NCBI RefSeq assembly: GCF_963678635.1
Contig: NC_087062.1
Coordinates: 27,056,833-27,120,832, forward strand
From: Symsagittifera roscoffensis
Taxonomy: Eukaryota > Xenacoelomorpha > Acoela > Convolutidae
Direction: 5' to 3'
Length of the DNA: 64,000 bases
The notes beneath the pieces are model-generated. The model did not search any database, was not told where the DNA came from, and saw nothing but the letters and a program-made list of their open reading frames with translations. This document shows, one piece after another, positions 18,887 through 30,800 of the stretch. Each line of letters starts with the position of its first letter. Positions within the stretch are counted from its first letter, which is position 1. The position numbers were made by a program, and so were the translations under genes.

Positions 18887-21068
18887 TTAAAAAGCAGTTG
18901 GCTTATAGCCCGTTGAGTTAACTTCTAAAGCTTCCAGTAAGCAGGCAGCATTACCGCGTTGCAGTGCAATGCCGAGTCTTTGTTTGAGGAACGTGAATGA
19001 CCTTTTCTCACCAGTGGTCGTCTTGATTCTATAGGAAATAGAGGATAGAGTTTTGTATGTCGAGCTTCCGATGCCACCAAGATGTTCCACGGCGATGGGC
19101 TCGAACATGCAGTTGCGTGGCAGACCAGAATAGTGTTGGCGCTTACGAAATTCAGCATGGTTAGCAACAGTGGGACCATCTTCGAGGCCTGTTGATAGAT
19201 TTGACTGTGCTTGTCGGTTTACACAGGTAAAGTCCCAGACTAAAACTGCGCCATTTTTCCATGGGACTAAAGTAGCACCGTCTGGTCTTTTACCATCGTC
19301 ACGCAGCATACCGGTCGGCTCGAGTTTGCTGTGTACTCCTGCTGATTTCAACGCGTCTCTGATGACTTCATTACCAAGTTGATGCCTGATGAAACGACTT
19401 TTGATTTTCGGGCATATAAAGGGATGAATGCCTTGGCTGTCGCATTTAGTGCCACATGCACAGTTGCATGAAAAAAGAAGGGGGGCACCAAGGCGAAGTC
19501 CTGTAGCAATTCTGAAAGCGTCATCAGTCAGCTGGAGACCGAGCGTATCAGACGGAATAGCAGCAAGCCAGTCTCCGGAACCGGGAACAGAGCATCCTTG
19601 TAAACGAACTTTGTCACTGTCACAGGTGGTGTTAGCTAGGAGAGACGACCGCCTACGAGAAACAATCGGAGTGTACCAGCTTTTCTGCCACTTTTGCTTG
19701 TCTTCCAGTGGCATATCAGGAGAAACAGTTTCAGACCACAGTTCAATGGCATTCTTGAAGGACTGGCTGGTGTATTGAGACGCAATGACTTTGAAGACGT
19801 CTTCACTGGTGGCGAGTGTAGACGAAATATAGGCAGCCAAAGTAAGGTCCGAAGGTGACTGTAAGCCTAGACCACCGAGTTTGATAGGCAATGTGAGCTG
19901 ATCCCATTCTCTGTTGGTAATCAGAATGTTACTGACAGTTTGAACAGCTCCACGGATATAAGAGGTGATTTTTTCAACAGAGCTCATAAAAACAAAAGTA
20001 GGAGCAGTGCAGAACAAATACATGAGCTTAGGCATGGCAAAACAATGTCGGAGCAGGAAAAACGCGACGTGTGAAGGCAGTAACGGAAGATTCTTGCAGA
20101 GGTTTTCGATTTTCTCTCTCTTCTCTTCCAATGCATGCTGTAAAGCTGTATGGCCCAGAGGGCTTCCTAGCAGTTCAGCGTCTTCGGTGCTCACGCTGCT
20201 GATACCAGGACAGACACGTCTGAATTCACGTAAAATCATATCGCTCTTTTGCTGGTCTTGAGTGAAGACAGTGATTTCACATTTGGTGTTATTGAGGTTT
20301 AACCCGAGACCTTTGGCACTGTCAATGAACTTGGCGAGGTCACGCAAAACTATCTGCCACTTGTTTCCAGCACTGATGTCGTCCATATAACCGACCTTGA
20401 ACTTGGATGAGATTGCAGTGAGACAGCGATGCACTCCGAGACAGAAACCAAAAGACGCAATTGGGTCCCCCTGTTGGAAACCTTCTCTCGATAGCAAAGT
20501 GTGGTCACCATAAACAAGGAAACTCTCCCGCTCGTAGCACATGTTGAAAAAAGGCAAAAGCTCAGGGCAAAACTCTTCGAAAGCAAAAGCAATACTGTCA
20601 CGACGCATGGTGTTGAAAGCATTGCTGAAATCCAACTTGAGGAAAACGTCATCGTCTGAAGCTAACTCGAAGAAGGAGCGAGCAGCATGGACCGCAACTT
20701 CGGCACCATTTTTCGCACCAGCACCTAGTTGAAAGGGACTGAAAAAGTCCTTGAACCTCGCTGTTTCGTATTGACCAGCACATTTACCTGCAATCCTGCG
20801 CCAGACTTCTCCTACAGCAATGGGCCTCAGGTCATCTACTTTTCCTTTTTTGGCAAGCGTCGTCAAGTTGGCTGCCGCAAAAACTGGTCTAATGAAATCT
20901 GGGGCTTTGCCAGCAAGCATCAAATTGACAAAATCCGTAAGAGTGTCCAGGAACGTGTTGCCTGTGTCGATGGAATGTGAAGAACACTTTTGTCACTTGG
21001 GGGGACAACAGACTTATCCGAGGAAGCTATTCTAACGGCAGCTTTGATGTTCCCCTCATTTTTGTCAG
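18887..21068 (-). pseudogene. 5'-truncated non-LTR retrotransposon: RT plus restriction-like endonuclease
   Basis: A minus-strand reverse transcriptase ORF reads from about 20923 to 18887. Counting from 20923, DLRPIAVGEVW is at about residues 31-41, LKLDFSNAF (motif A) has D98, QGDP lies near 151-154, and the catalytic YMDD is at about 179-182. The C-terminus has a Cys/His cluster (C486, C490, C494, H500, C504) and RPD 546-548 with D564 in VWDFT, the pattern of the PD-(D/E)XK-like endonuclease found in R2-type and related elements; the exact clade is uncertain. The upstream part continues in another frame (about 20950-21060, motif VRIASSDKSV), so one frameshift is present, and coding similarity stops near 21068. 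The copy is therefore truncated and probably dead. Confidence 0.85.
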
Positions 21069-21861
21069 GTCAGGTTTTTAAAACAATTGTTTTCTTGAAT
21101 TGTAGATAAAAAATAATCTTGGCGCAATCCTAGCGCAATCAAATAATCCGTGCCATTTTTTAGTATTACCGGTCTTGTCGGCCGTTAAATTTTTTGTCAG
21201 GTCAGGTTTTTCATCAATTCTGTAGCAATTCCGGAAAAAGAATCAAATCCTATTCAAATTCCTGTACACGGAGTTATCTCAATTCCAATTCTCAATTCCC
21301 ACGGAGGTGTCGATTTTCAATTCCATCAAAGGTCAATTAGTTGACAACCCTGAAGTTATCATTAAAGCCGGCTTCTAAAGTAACACAGTTCAGTTTCTGC
21401 GAGCGGTAGCGCGAGACAGTAGCGGCAAGGTCGGCTAGCTTTGCGCATCTGTGAACCGTGGCTCCGGCATCTTTTGGGTAGCCACTTCTGCCTGTACTTT
21501 GGCACGGACATTCACTAAACAGGGTACAAAAGAGGCAAAATAAGAGAAAGAATAAATTGTAAAATGGATTGTAGAGAAATGGATTTTGAAAACAAAAAAG
21601 AAATGAAAGCGATTACAACCTGGTTTGTCACGGGTGGAGTTTCATGCGGGGATGTCCGGGTAGAGAGGGAGTATCGCAGATTGACGAGCTTGTATCTAAA
21701 TTCCGTCCCGGGCCTTCTTACAAGCGTAGCATTATGAGCGTACCATATTACATCAAACTATTTAATTAGTTTATCCAACAATTTGACAATGTTTATTACA
21801 ACAATTTGTATTTCAGATTTTTTTGTGTCAGAAAGCCAACCCATCATAACGAGTTTCAAAT
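21069..21861. promoter_or_regulatory. Intergenic region and MFAP1 5' flank
   Basis: No gene is seen. A motif containing TTTTGTCAGGTCAGGTTTTT occurs at about 21057-21077 and again at about 21191-21211. A G+C-richer island lies at about 21395-21510. The last 60 bases carry two acceptor-like AGs (21815-21816 and 21830-21831) shortly before the MFAP1 ATG at 21862. Most of the rest is unremarkable AT-rich sequence. Confidence 0.4.
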
Positions 21862-24800
21862 ATGATGGACTTTGAGAACGAGACCAGGGGTCTCAGCCAA
21901 GTTGGTACCGGTGGCGCAGTCCAGAAGCGAAATGAGAAGGGGGAAATTACTATGGAGAAAGTTAAAGTTTCTAGATATGTCGCAGGAAAAAGGTAGTTGT
22001 ATGAAATTTCTCATCTGCTATCTTTTCCAGTAAAAGTCATTGTCCTGAAAATTTTGGTATGTTTATTTTGGTGTATATTCAAGACCCGACTACGCAGTCA
22101 ATTCATCAGATGAATCAGATGATGATGAATTTCAAGCCAAGAAAATCGAAGATCTGGTTGGCGTTGGAGGTAGTTCAGCGCAAGCTCTTGCAGTATCAAA
22201 AGTGCCTATACCAAAATCATCTACTGAAGCTGCAGATCCTCGGTTGAAAAGATTGTACCAACATATTCAGCATTCGTCGAGCGGTGATTCTACAAGGTAA
22301 GACATATTGAATCATTTTTACCATGGTTGTGAGCAAGGTTACTTCTTTTGTAGCAAGTTACTTTTTGCAACAAGTTACTTTTTTCCCTGTCAGAAGCCGG
22401 CTTTCATGAGTGATCTCCCGGGCTCATCTTTTCCTAACGTTAATTAAGGCAAACAAATTAGTGTCTGTGGTAATAATATTTACCCGTTGAATCATGCATT
22501 TTGATGTAAAGGTTGCCAATATTAACGTCAAGTAATTACCAACTCGGATTCAGTCTTAGTTTTTTTTGCTGATGGGTTGAGGTATTCTTTTTTTGGCTCT
22601 AATGATACTTGTAGGACTGTTTTTTGGTCTAACGGACGTCTGTCTATCCAAGCAGTCAGTGTTTGATTACCACTTCCGGTTATTTTTGCTCGGCGAAAGC
22701 AATAGATAGACGACCCGCAGAACAAAACGATTTTCACTTATATAGGTCTTGATAATTTTTTGTGCTTTTTAAAGAAAAGGTCTTAAAATGCTCTAATAAC
22801 TACAGAATTGCATCATACTTATTAATTACGCTTGCAATAAGCAATCGTTATCAAACTGGAATACAAACTTTTTTTCGGGTTAACAACTAGTTTAACAAAA
22901 TCAGTTGACTCACTTCTCTGCTTATCTTCTCTTCTTGCCTTCTCTTAACATTTTCCAGGTTGCTTTTCCCTTGCCTGGAAGTAAATAAGTTGCTTTTGTA
23001 CCCTAAGCTTTGGGGTTCGAGTCGTGGCCGGATCTTGTTTTTTTTCAGTATCAAGGAAATTGAAACAAAAGTTCCGTTCAGTTGGTGTCTGCTCAAAGAT
23101 GGTCGGCTTAGTTGCTACATCACTGATTTTTTTGCTGTAAGCAACTTTCATTGTAGTTGCAAGTGAAACTGATGATTGTTCTAGTTTCATTTTTTTCGGT
23201 TCAAGTGGTTTCAGCTCAAAGATTGTTGGCTTAGTTGCCACATCACTGGTTTTTCTTGTACTGTAAACAACTTTCATTGTAGTTGCAAGTGCAATTGTTG
23301 TACATTGTTGTTTAAGGTGGGACGTTAAACTTTTTTTTATAAAATCATACTTTTTTGGGCTCAACTTGTGTCTGTTCAAAGATTGTCGGCGGCTTTGCTT
23401 CTTTTGGTTAATTTTGTTCCGTTGCTGCTGATTTACCTGCCGTATTTGCCTTGAATGAAGTTTTATCGAGACATATGAAAGTTTATGACCTATTTTTTTC
23501 CAATAATTTTTATTTTCGGCGTATGTTTTTATTTTATGTTAGTGTTGCATCGTCCACTTGACTTAAATCCACTTGTCTTAAATTGGGTTGATTTTTGTTT
23601 CCTTGTTTTTTCTTCACTTTTAAACATTTTGTTAGCTATGTTTCTTCAGCTTAACAGGTGTAAATTTTTGTAAGCTTCTTTGCCTATTTGGCTTAATTAA
23701 GTCCTTATAGGGCATATGAGGGGATGGAATGTTCAAGGAATAATCAAAAATTAAAGACTAACAGCATAAAAAAGTCATTTTCCCTTATTGAAGTCATGTT
23801 TTACGACGAAAGGTTGTTCACGCTCAATATTGATTTTTGGGTTATTGCCGGTCGGTTTTTGAGTTATTTACGCTGGCGATTAGCCAGCGTAATCAAATCT
23901 CAGTCTTGATTTTTTAAATGTTAACATCTAGTGTAAATAAATTCAGTTGAATCGTTTGGCAGCTCGTTGATCAGAATATATAATAAATTTTATTTAGTCC
24001 TACGTTCGTCTGCTTCTTTTTTGTCTGCATAGTATAAGTCGCCTATTTTGAGCATTTTTAACTGATTATTTGCGAGAAATTGAGTTTCACAAAGATATTT
24101 TGCTGATTTTGTTGTAAATTTTTTCATATTGCCCAGATTTGACTTTTATCTATCTTTATTTCTTTTTATCACTGAAGAAAGCAATATACAGCGCCTTTCC
24201 CTCAAAATTTTAGTCATGCGATAAGCAAGGGTTTTGTAATCTGTCCTAGATTTTTCCTGAAAGTAACTTTGTTCACAGAAAAGTCAAATGAAATGCTAAT
24301 TAGTTTTATTATAACCTCTGCATGGTTAATTAATAGCATGGTTACTTTTTGGATTGCATTTGTGCCTTATGCCTAGGTTAAGATTTGCAAATAAATGTTA
24401 TCGGATTTTTCAGTCGTTCGGCTTTAATTCTGTCGGCTTTTTTACCTAATTTTTTTTGTTCTCTCAATTTTTCTCGGTTTTATTAGGATTGAAATCTAGC
24501 GATTAATTCTTAAAAAATCTAAAGCAGCCTCTTATTCCCACTAATAAATAAGAAAAAATGAACTTCGGCTGTTTTGTTAATTAAAAAACTCAAATTCAAT
24601 CAACTATCCAGCGCATCTGGCTTAGATGTATGTAACACATATGCTCGACGAGGGCTTGTGGTTCGCATCTGGCCGGGACCTGTTTTTTTTTTCTAACTAG
24701 AAGTTTTCTACTTTTGCGCTATTCAATGGGAGATTTATGATCAACGGAATCATAAATCTGGTTATTCGAATGGATCAACGCGAGATTTATATAATCAAAT

Positions 24801-27800
24801 TCTTCATTTTGAAGACCTAGACAAAATACGCTAAAAAACGTCATTCAGGGTCGATTCACCTTTCTAAACAATTTTTAGTTGTAGAATTTTCTTTTGAGCG
24901 ACGATCGAACTTGGGAAGTGGAAAATTTAATAAACAAATACTTGTTTATTTTTGCCAAACACCAATTTGGCGTGGGCAATAATTCGGAATAAGAGATCAA
25001 GTTGACACCCAAGCACGAACGCCCTCAATGATGATAGACCTCAGGTTGTTTCAAACATGACCGATGCGTCAAACCAGTTAGCTGGAAATAGCTATTTACA
25101 AAGTTGGACTGTTCGCAAGCATACCACTGTGCAAATGGTAGATGACCTTTCCAACTCCTGGCATTTAATTCCTTGTCGCGAACCTACGCATATAATTGCT
25201 TTGCTCAAGGGTTTAGTAGATTGGTCATTGGATTCAGTTCTTTCTTACTCCTCAATCTTGATCCTTACTTAGCGGCAGATCTGTGTACACAGTTCATGGA
25301 TAATATAGGAAGTGTCTTGAATAGCTTTCTAGAAATAATCCCTACGCTTGAAAAAATATTCGAATGTAAGAATTTAGGTCTAAAATTTTCATTGAAAAAT
25401 GTGAAGTAGAAACTCAGAGATCGAAATTCCTGGGAAATGTGTCACCACGAGTGTCACCTGAGAAAGCTTAGATAACGACGTTCCAAAAACAAAATTAAAT
25501 TGCCACAAACAGTGAAACAAGAAAAAAGACTGATTGGTTTTTTTGTTCAGTTCTTTAGGAACTATATGCGGAGCTTTGGCAAAAAACTCCGTTTTTTACC
25601 GTTTTATCGACTCTTGAAAAGACAAAACCTCGAAATAACGGATGAGCACCACAGATTCATAAAAACATTGAATTCTGGTTTAATACAGGCAGCTACTTTG
25701 ACGCTCAGACTGACAAAATCTGGATTGTAGTATGTTATAGTTTGAGTTGCTAGCTAACATGGTAAAGGAATCGTCCTAATGTTCGAAGACTACTTGAAAA
25801 CGGACTAAAATGGTGAGATGATGATGTATGCACTAGTGTCATTTGGTTCCCGATTTCAGCGCTGTATTTCGCATTGGATCTTTGCGCTCAATACATCTGG
25901 GGATCAGTCAAACAGATGATCGTTTCAACTATTAATAGAAGTTTCTTCCTGTAAAAAAAAACAATTCCGCCATCAGGAGTATTCTCGTTTGCGCGTCAAA
26001 ATGACCTGCATCTAAGGAATGAGCCACTCAACTTAAAGCGAAACAGCATCAGGACCCAGTCATCAGGGCCCAGACGGTGAAAAGTTGGATGCGAACAGGA
26101 GAGCTACCAAATTTTACTTATACGAACAGCCGTTCGAAAAAGTATGCAAAACAATTTAATCGATTTTGACTCGAAAGTAACATTCTGTTTCGCACTTTGT
26201 TACGAAACAACCAAACAAATCAAACAAAAGCAATGTTGCTTACAAAGCATCTGTGAAATAAAACGATCTACAGAAATCGCAGTTTACTGACAGGAGGACA
26301 TAATGGAGTGACCAGAGCTACTGAAGAAGTCAGGAAGATATTTCACTTTCCAGGGTTCTGAGTGTCTTTTTTTACTATCAAAAACTGCTTGACATGTGTG
26401 CAACTCAAGAATGCGTCACACTTTCCCAGACTCTGCCACTTCAGCCAATTCGCTCACTTCAATCATTCCTAGGAGATATACTGCAGAAAAACTTCGTCGG
26501 ACTTTTCTATTCGCCGGTCTCAAAATTTAAGCTCACGGGAAACGACGTCTTGAATTGTCTGCTTCAACTCTGACAAACTTCAACTCTGACAAAGTGTAGA
26601 TACGGCCGCAAAAAGAACTTACAAAGACACGGGGTTTTGTTTCTAAAAGAATGCTCGGAAGTACATTCACGTCGAAATTAATACAGGAACTCACGACATG
26701 ATGGATATGTAAATCGGTCATGCAACATTGAAACACACCACACGATCGAATTAGTTGAGAGAACACGGAGCGCTGAAGAGGCCTCCATTCGTCAATGACA
26801 GCACTGATGATATGCGAAACTGAAAAGATCCTTCTCCCAGTGTCGGAAAAATCTACTTAGGGTGCGGCGTATGGCGCATAACGTTAGATAGTGCTGAATT
26901 TATACAGGGAGAACCAAACATCCAAACTTGGAAGAACCAAGCATCTCAAAAGAGAAGACGACGCGGCCGTTATAAATGCTGAAAAGTTTTAGACTATGGA
27001 ACTCAGTAAATTTTTGAAGTCAGAGCGGACCTACATAGCTGCGACGAAATACCTGCACAACATATCAGAGTTGCCCGAATTAACTGCTTTCCCTTTTTGA
27101 GCCAAAAACAGACGCTAAACTAAAATTACTACGAGAAGTCAACACGTAATTGATTGACAGTCTATCTGCGTTCGACCAAAATTGCACAACTAAGCGTTAT
27201 CGCGAAACCAATCGCATAGCATATAAAACTACTGAAACCGACGCTTGTGGACAGTTTGGAACAACAATCCACTGTGACTATCATCGATGCTGAAAACAAT
27301 CTCTTTCTGCTTGCACTGCTGGTGTACATATACCACCGCTCTGCAATTTTCAGAAGATTGACTCCGTTTCAAAACGGAAAATTGCTCTAAGACCAGCTTT
27401 GCCAGTAGCAGCTTCGCACAAAAAAATTTCAAGAACAGGGATTGAAATCTCGTGAAAATTACATGGTGCTGACCAAAGAAGAAGTAGACCCCCCGAGGAA
27501 CAAAACGAGCAATCAAGGAGGACATCGGTTGTTCTAACATTGGCATAGAAAGCAGGAGGCTAGATTTCAAAGGAAAGATGAAGATAAAAAGGAAAGCATG
27601 AGCTAAATCCAAGCAGTTAAATGCATTTCATTTCTATCACACTTATATCTCGACTAGAATGCGACGAAGTGGTTAAACTCCGTCTGTTTAAGTGGATATT
27701 CAGTGAAGTCCCTTTAATCCATGCATATATTTTCCCGGCTTCTGGAGACAAAATTTCCAAAAAGCATAATTTCGTGTAATTCTCACCAGCAATTTTCACG

Positions 27801-30800
27801 TTATAAACTGAACATGTGCTACTTTTTATAGTTCAAGTACGTTTGATTGACTTTAATAGGTTCTGTACAATTCAAAAAAGGAACAAGAATTTGCGGTTTC
27901 TGTGTTCCACGAAATTCGTCGAATTTAAAAATTCTAGTGTCTCAATTTATCTGATTCCTCAATTTTCTTCATTTTAAATGCGTCAATGAATCCCTGGTGT
28001 TTAGCATTTTCGGAGTTCTTAACCTTAAATGGCAGCAATTCGTTTTTTTGCTACATTTTATCAGTGGCCAGGGAAGAATCATCAAGAGCGGTTATGTAAC
28101 CTAGTGCTAAATTGCATACATTAGTAATGTAGTTTCAAATTAAGTTAATTGTCAATGCTAAAATACATGATTTTATAAAGTGTCACGTTTCAAATTTACT
28201 AAATTGTTGTGATTTGATTATTGACACAGTGTAAACAAAAGATAGAGCCCGTTTAAAATGATCAGTAATAAATTATTGAAGAAGATCAACGTGTTCAAGA
28301 ACTCTTGAAATCACTGAATTCACTTTTGCACCATTGAATGACTACACTCAAACAAGAGCCCCCTTAAATTATAATGCCACAATTCCTCGTGTGATGTTTC
28401 GTTAGCACCGCAGTCCCTTTTACTTTCTTCAACTACTTTCTCCGAAAAAAAAAATCATAAATTTTCTCGGGCGGACTGGCGGCAATTTACGGAGCATATT
28501 TAGGCAGTTGTCCTCGTTTCGGGAGTATATGTTCTTCATTTGAGGCCGGGGAGAAGTTCTTAAGGGATTGGTGCTCAGGGCAGCACGCCACCATAGCCCC
28601 GCCGGTGGTAAACGCCCTTACACGCTGTCTTTCTCCGGAGTCAGCTTCTCCTGCCCTGGAGGCGCATCCATCCTTTTTTTAATTAAGCACCTCCCGAATG
28701 CAACGCCAACACGGGTTCCGTCCATTCCACTCCAGAAAATTGCAGTCTCCACACTTGATTTTTTATCATTATTAATTTTTTAATCCAAAACGCTCTACCT
28801 TACGTACTGTTCTTACCATACTTGACCTTTCAAAGGCATTTGTTATGGTATGTCATAGAACACTTGTGGAACTCATTCATGAAACGCCGCTGCAAAGAGG
28901 TATAGTTCGCTGGCTGAGCAGCTACTTATCTGGCCGACCAGCCACCATTATTTTTAACAACCATGTATTCCCCATTGAAAACGTTCGTCTCACCGCATAC
29001 GCTGATGATTTTTACCCTTTCGCCCATAGCCCGGACGTTGAGGCAACGTCGCGCTTACTGAATGGTTATCTGCTCCACCTTTTTTTCATTTTTTTCACCT
29101 CCCGTAAGCTAGTTTTCGCGTCCTCTAAAGGATCAGTTTGCCTGATTTTGTCTTTTAACAAAATTTTTAACATAACTCCAACTGTCATTTTAAACAACGA
29201 GCCGCTGCCTCTTCATAAAAATCCAAACATTTTGGGGTTTTCTTTTTACCTGACTTTTCTTTGCAGCTCACTTCAAGAGATCTGCCGACAAGGCTCTTCG
29301 AATGATAGGAGTCCTGAAGGCGTCAGCAGGTTCTTTTTAGTGCCAGTCTAAAGAAACCCTACTTTTAACGAACAAAGCATTAATACGCTCTATTTGAGGT
29401 TATGCCTCCCCGAGCTGAGCGAATGCTGCCAGCAAAATTTTTGTTACTCGCCTGCAGGTCACCCCAAATCAAGCCCTTCGTGTAATCGATGGCTCAACTC
29501 TTATGAGCTACACTGCCCACCAGTACAGTGTGGTCGAGAGTCTGAACGCTCAAAACCACCACTCCCCTTTAACTTCATAAACTTCGCATTACCCAAATCA
29601 TTTTATCACTCTTACCCCCCCCCCCCCCTCAAATCATTTACGGCTCAGAAAAGTTTCCAATTTTGTTTTAACTACCACATGTCCCTTCTAAAACAGCCAT
29701 ACTAACCTAATAACCAAGGTCCTAGCAGAAACCCCTCCCTCAAAAGTTCTTTGTATTCCATCTCCAAGCATCGACCCCTCTGAACAGTCCCTTGCCGGAA
29801 CCACCCGCTGTAAGCTTTTCCAATTACTGTCTGGTTACAGTCGGCTTTAAAACACTTACCTCGCCCTCTTAGACCACGAAGTTTCCGCACTTTGCCCTAA
29901 GTGTCTATTGTGGCCCCACATTAGTTGCCTTTTTTTAAACTGCCCCAAAAATCCCTCCTATTTTACGCGCGCAGACCTGTAGTTAAGGCCGGCGCCAGTA
30001 GCGAAATGCCTTAGCCTGGAGGCGGTTGAGCAGAACCAGCACAAAACGGGCGAAATTAACTAGCTAAAGATCATTAATTGATCAATACTCTTTTTTATTT
30101 AGAAAAGCCACGCCGAAGGATAAATTGAGTTTATCCGGTAAACACATCCCTGAGTTGAAGATAACGCCAAACCGTATTATCAAACTTAACATCTATAATG
30201 CCAGCAATGGTATGTTATAGACTCTTCTCAACTTGTCTGCTGGTTATGCTTTTTGAAACAGTAATGTGCGCGAAGTGGGTTTAGTGGGTTTTTTCGGTTA
30301 TACCCCCCACCCCCCTCCCCTCTAAATGGTTAAATTTGGCAATTCAAACTTCGAGTTGAAATTGAAAGCGCGAAAGCGAGTGAAAGAAACGATTAAATAC
30401 CATTCGCGTGCAATTAGCAGCTCCTCGATTAGGAAACCTTGTGATAAATTTGCCATATACTTTTTTTCCTAATCGAGCAGCTGCTAATTGCACGCGAATG
30501 GTATTTAATTGTTTGTTCAATTTCAATTGCGCTTTCAATTTTAATCGAAATTTGAATTGCCAAATGCCAAATTTAATCATTTAGGGGGGGGGGGGGTATA
30601 ACCGAAAAAACCCAGTTTAGTTTCTCCTTTTTTGTGCATTTTGTTACCGGTGTTTTTTTTGGCTTGAAATTTAGCTGAAAGTTTTGTTTCTAGGGATGCT
30701 TTTTAAAATTTTTTTCCTAGAAAACTTTCGCTGTTTTGGTTTTGAATCGCAAGTGATGCGAAGCTACGTTTTCTTTTGTTAAGATTTTGTTGGTATGCAT

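Noticed and set aside
22960-23300. CRISPR-like spaced repeats
   Set aside because: Only two diverged copies 125 bp apart in a eukaryotic intron; explained by the dispersed repeat family.
27229-27612. Minus-strand 127-codon ORF in MFAP1 intron 2
   Set aside because: No motif or start context; it lies in a region that may be decayed transposon DNA on the plus strand.
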